In this document: positions 4,930 through 6,031 of the stretch, one piece after another
Layout of the letters: every line of letters begins with the position of its first letter
How positions within the stretch are numbered: position 1 is the stretch's first letter
NCBI GenBank assembly: GCA_000980735.1
Contig: LBFQ01000058.1
Location: 1,586-7,616, forward strand
Source of the DNA: Candidatus Caldipriscus sp. T1.2
GTDB lineage: Bacteria > Hydrothermota > Hydrothermia > LBFQ01
DNA: 6,031 bases
Direction: 5' to 3'
The notes under the pieces: model-generated
What the model saw: the letters and a program-made list of their open reading frames with translations, nothing else
What the model was told of the DNA's origin: nothing
Database searches by the model: none
Made by a program: the position numbers and the translations under genes

Positions 4930-6031
4930 ATGACCACAGGTGGATTGAAAACGGAAACTTTCGTTTTAAATGTGGGACCACAGCATCCCGCAACTCATGG
5001 GGTTCTGAGGCTTATGCTTGAGATTGATGGTGAAACGGTGGTAAGCGCAAAGTGCGTGATAGGATACCTTCACAGGGGTACGGAAAAGACCGCGGAAAAC
5101 AGGAATTATTACCAAATTTTGCCATATACGGACAGGTTGGATTACCTTTCACCGTTAAACAATAACTTCGCATATGTCTTGGCGGTTGAAAGGCTATTGG
5201 GGATCACGAAGGATATACCAGAAAGGGCGGAATACTTGAGGGTTATAACCGCAGAATTGAGCAGGATCGCTAGCCACCTCGTATGGTTTGGTACGCACGT
5301 TATGGATATAGGGGCATGGACACCTTTCCTACACGCCTTCAAACAAAGGGAGCTTATATACGATCTCCTCGAAGAACTTACGGGTCAGAGGATGAACAAC
5401 AGTTATTTCAGGGTGGGTGGAGTTGCGGCGGATGCCCCGGACGGATGGCTTGAGAAGGTGGAAGGTTTCTTAAACCAATTTGAAAGGGCTTTTTCTGAGA
5501 TGGATAGGCTCGTCACGGAGAATCCAATATTTATATCAAGGACGAGGAATATAGGGGTTTTAAAACCCGAAGACGCACTAAACTTGGGAGTCACCGGTCC
5601 CCTACTTAGGGGCTCGGGTATAAAGAGGGATTTAAGGAAGGACGAACCTTACTCCGTATATGATAGGTTTGAATTTGAAATTCCCGTTGGGGAGAATGGG
5701 GACAGTTATGACAGGTACTTAGTGAGGATGGAGGAGGTGAGGCAGTCGGTTAAGATAATAAGACAAGCCTTAAAGGATATTCCGGATGGGGATGTTTTAA
5801 TAAACGATTTCAAGATTGTGCCTCCACCAAAGGCTAGGACTTACGGTTCAATAGAGGAGCTTATACATCACTTTAAGCTGATGTCGGAGGGGTTTAAAGT
5901 TCCAAAGGGAGAAGTTTATGCTGCGGTGGAGAGTCCTAGGGGGGAGTTGGGGTTTTATATCGTATCCGACGGGAGCTCAATGCCCTGGAGGTTGGGGATA
6001 AGAACACCCTCCTTTGTTAATTTACAAGCTT
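4930..6031 (+). CDS. nuoD: NADH-quinone oxidoreductase subunit D (3' end cut by window edge)
   Basis: The frame from ATG 4930-4932 encodes 367 residues and runs off the right edge; family length suggests only a few tens of residues are missing. NuoD (Nqo4, 49-kDa subunit) is in the peripheral arm of respiratory complex I and with NuoB forms the quinone-reduction site. Clear signatures are NVGPQHPATHGVLRL (14-28), IGYLHRGTEK (44-53), YTDRLDYLSP (66-75), ELSRIASHLVWFG, FRVGGVAAD and VYAAVESPRGELGFYIVSDG near the end. His23 and Tyr72 are spaced 49 residues apart, exactly as the quinone-contacting His38 and Tyr87 of Thermus Nqo4. The CxxC pairs of NiFe hydrogenase large subunits are absent in the visible part. 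nuoD usually follows nuoC, sometimes as a fusion; here its neighbour is an unrelated secreted-protein gene and it seems to have its own promoter. Any following nuo genes are outside the window. Confidence 0.95.
   Translation, partial: MTTGGLKTETFVLNVGPQHPATHGVLRLMLEIDGETVVSAKCVIGYLHRGTEKTAENRNYYQILPYTDRLDYLSPLNNNFAYVLAVERLLGITKDIPERAEYLRVITAELSRIASHLVWFGTHVMDIGAWTPFLHAFKQRELIYDLLEELTGQRMNNSYFRVGGVAADAPDGWLEKVEGFLNQFERAFSEMDRLVTENPIFISRTRNIGVLKPEDALNLGVTGPLLRGSGIKRDLRKDEPYSVYDRFEFEIPVGENGDSYDRYLVRMEEVRQSVKIIRQALKDIPDGDVLINDFKIVPPPKARTYGSIEELIHHFKLMSEGFKVPKGEVYAAVESPRGELGFYIVSDGSSMPWRLGIRTPSFVNLQA

Noticed and set aside
5555..5568. Perfect 14-bp palindrome GGGTTTTAAAACCC
   Set aside because: It lies in frame inside nuoD, encodes conserved-looking residues (G-V-L-K-P), has no loop and no position suited to a terminator or operator. 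Chance is the simplest explanation.
5142..5594. Two minus-strand open frames of 63-66 codons opposite nuoD
   Set aside because: The plus strand here encodes unmistakable NuoD sequence; the reverse frames show no recognisable features.
6026..6031. Window ends exactly on AAGCTT (HindIII), suggesting a clone end
   Set aside because: The same site occurs inside the window at least three times (near 676, 1042 and 2180), so a complete-digest clone end is not supported.
4930..6031. Group 4 NiFe hydrogenase large subunit instead of NuoD
   Set aside because: The N-terminal nickel-binding CxxC is absent and the quinone-site His/Tyr spacing matches complex I; the C-terminal motif is outside the window but the visible part is clearly NuoD.

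Overview
The window is almost wholly protein-coding and looks like a piece of a compact genome from a thermophilic bacterium. Arg is mostly AGG, Ile is often ATA, intergenic gaps are tiny and ATGA overlaps recur. A secreted GWxTD-domain protein, an OmpH/Skp-like protein, a V/A-type ATPase subunit and a complex I gene occur together. That mix suggests an uncultured thermophilic lineage near the FCB/WOR-3/Hydrothermae groups. This placement is an inference from gene content; there is no rRNA marker here. No RNA gene, CRISPR array, mobile element or terminator was seen.

Minus-strand block (positions 3700 down to 1). Five tightly packed genes are read right to left. They are a V/A-type ATPase subunit F-like protein (3377-3700); a probable lipoprotein of unknown function whose reading frame appears broken by one base (2648-3380); an OmpH/Skp-like periplasmic protein fused to a C-terminal CsgG/FlgO/LpoB-like domain (1737-2660); a family 2 glycosyltransferase with a long N-terminal extension (496-1740); and an OsmC/Ohr-type thiol peroxidase cut by the left edge (1-489). 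Junctions are ATGA, a 13-nt overlap, ATGA and a 6-nt gap, so at least the first four genes are probably one translationally coupled operon. The theme is mainly cell envelope (lipoprotein, periplasmic chaperone-like protein, sugar transfer), with an out-of-place ATPase subunit at the head.

Divergent region (3701-3770). Seventy bases hold back-to-back promoters, each with a TAAAAT -10-like hexamer only 7-9 nt from its start codon, which suggests leaderless mRNAs.

Plus-strand block (3771-6031). A secreted GWxTD-domain protein (3771-4907) is followed after 22 nt by nuoD, the 49-kDa-type quinone-site subunit of complex I (4930 to the right edge). nuoD also has a TAAAAT box 7 nt before its ATG, and it is not preceded by nuoC. 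The same hexamer lies 8 nt upstream of osmC, giving four of seven starts with this arrangement.
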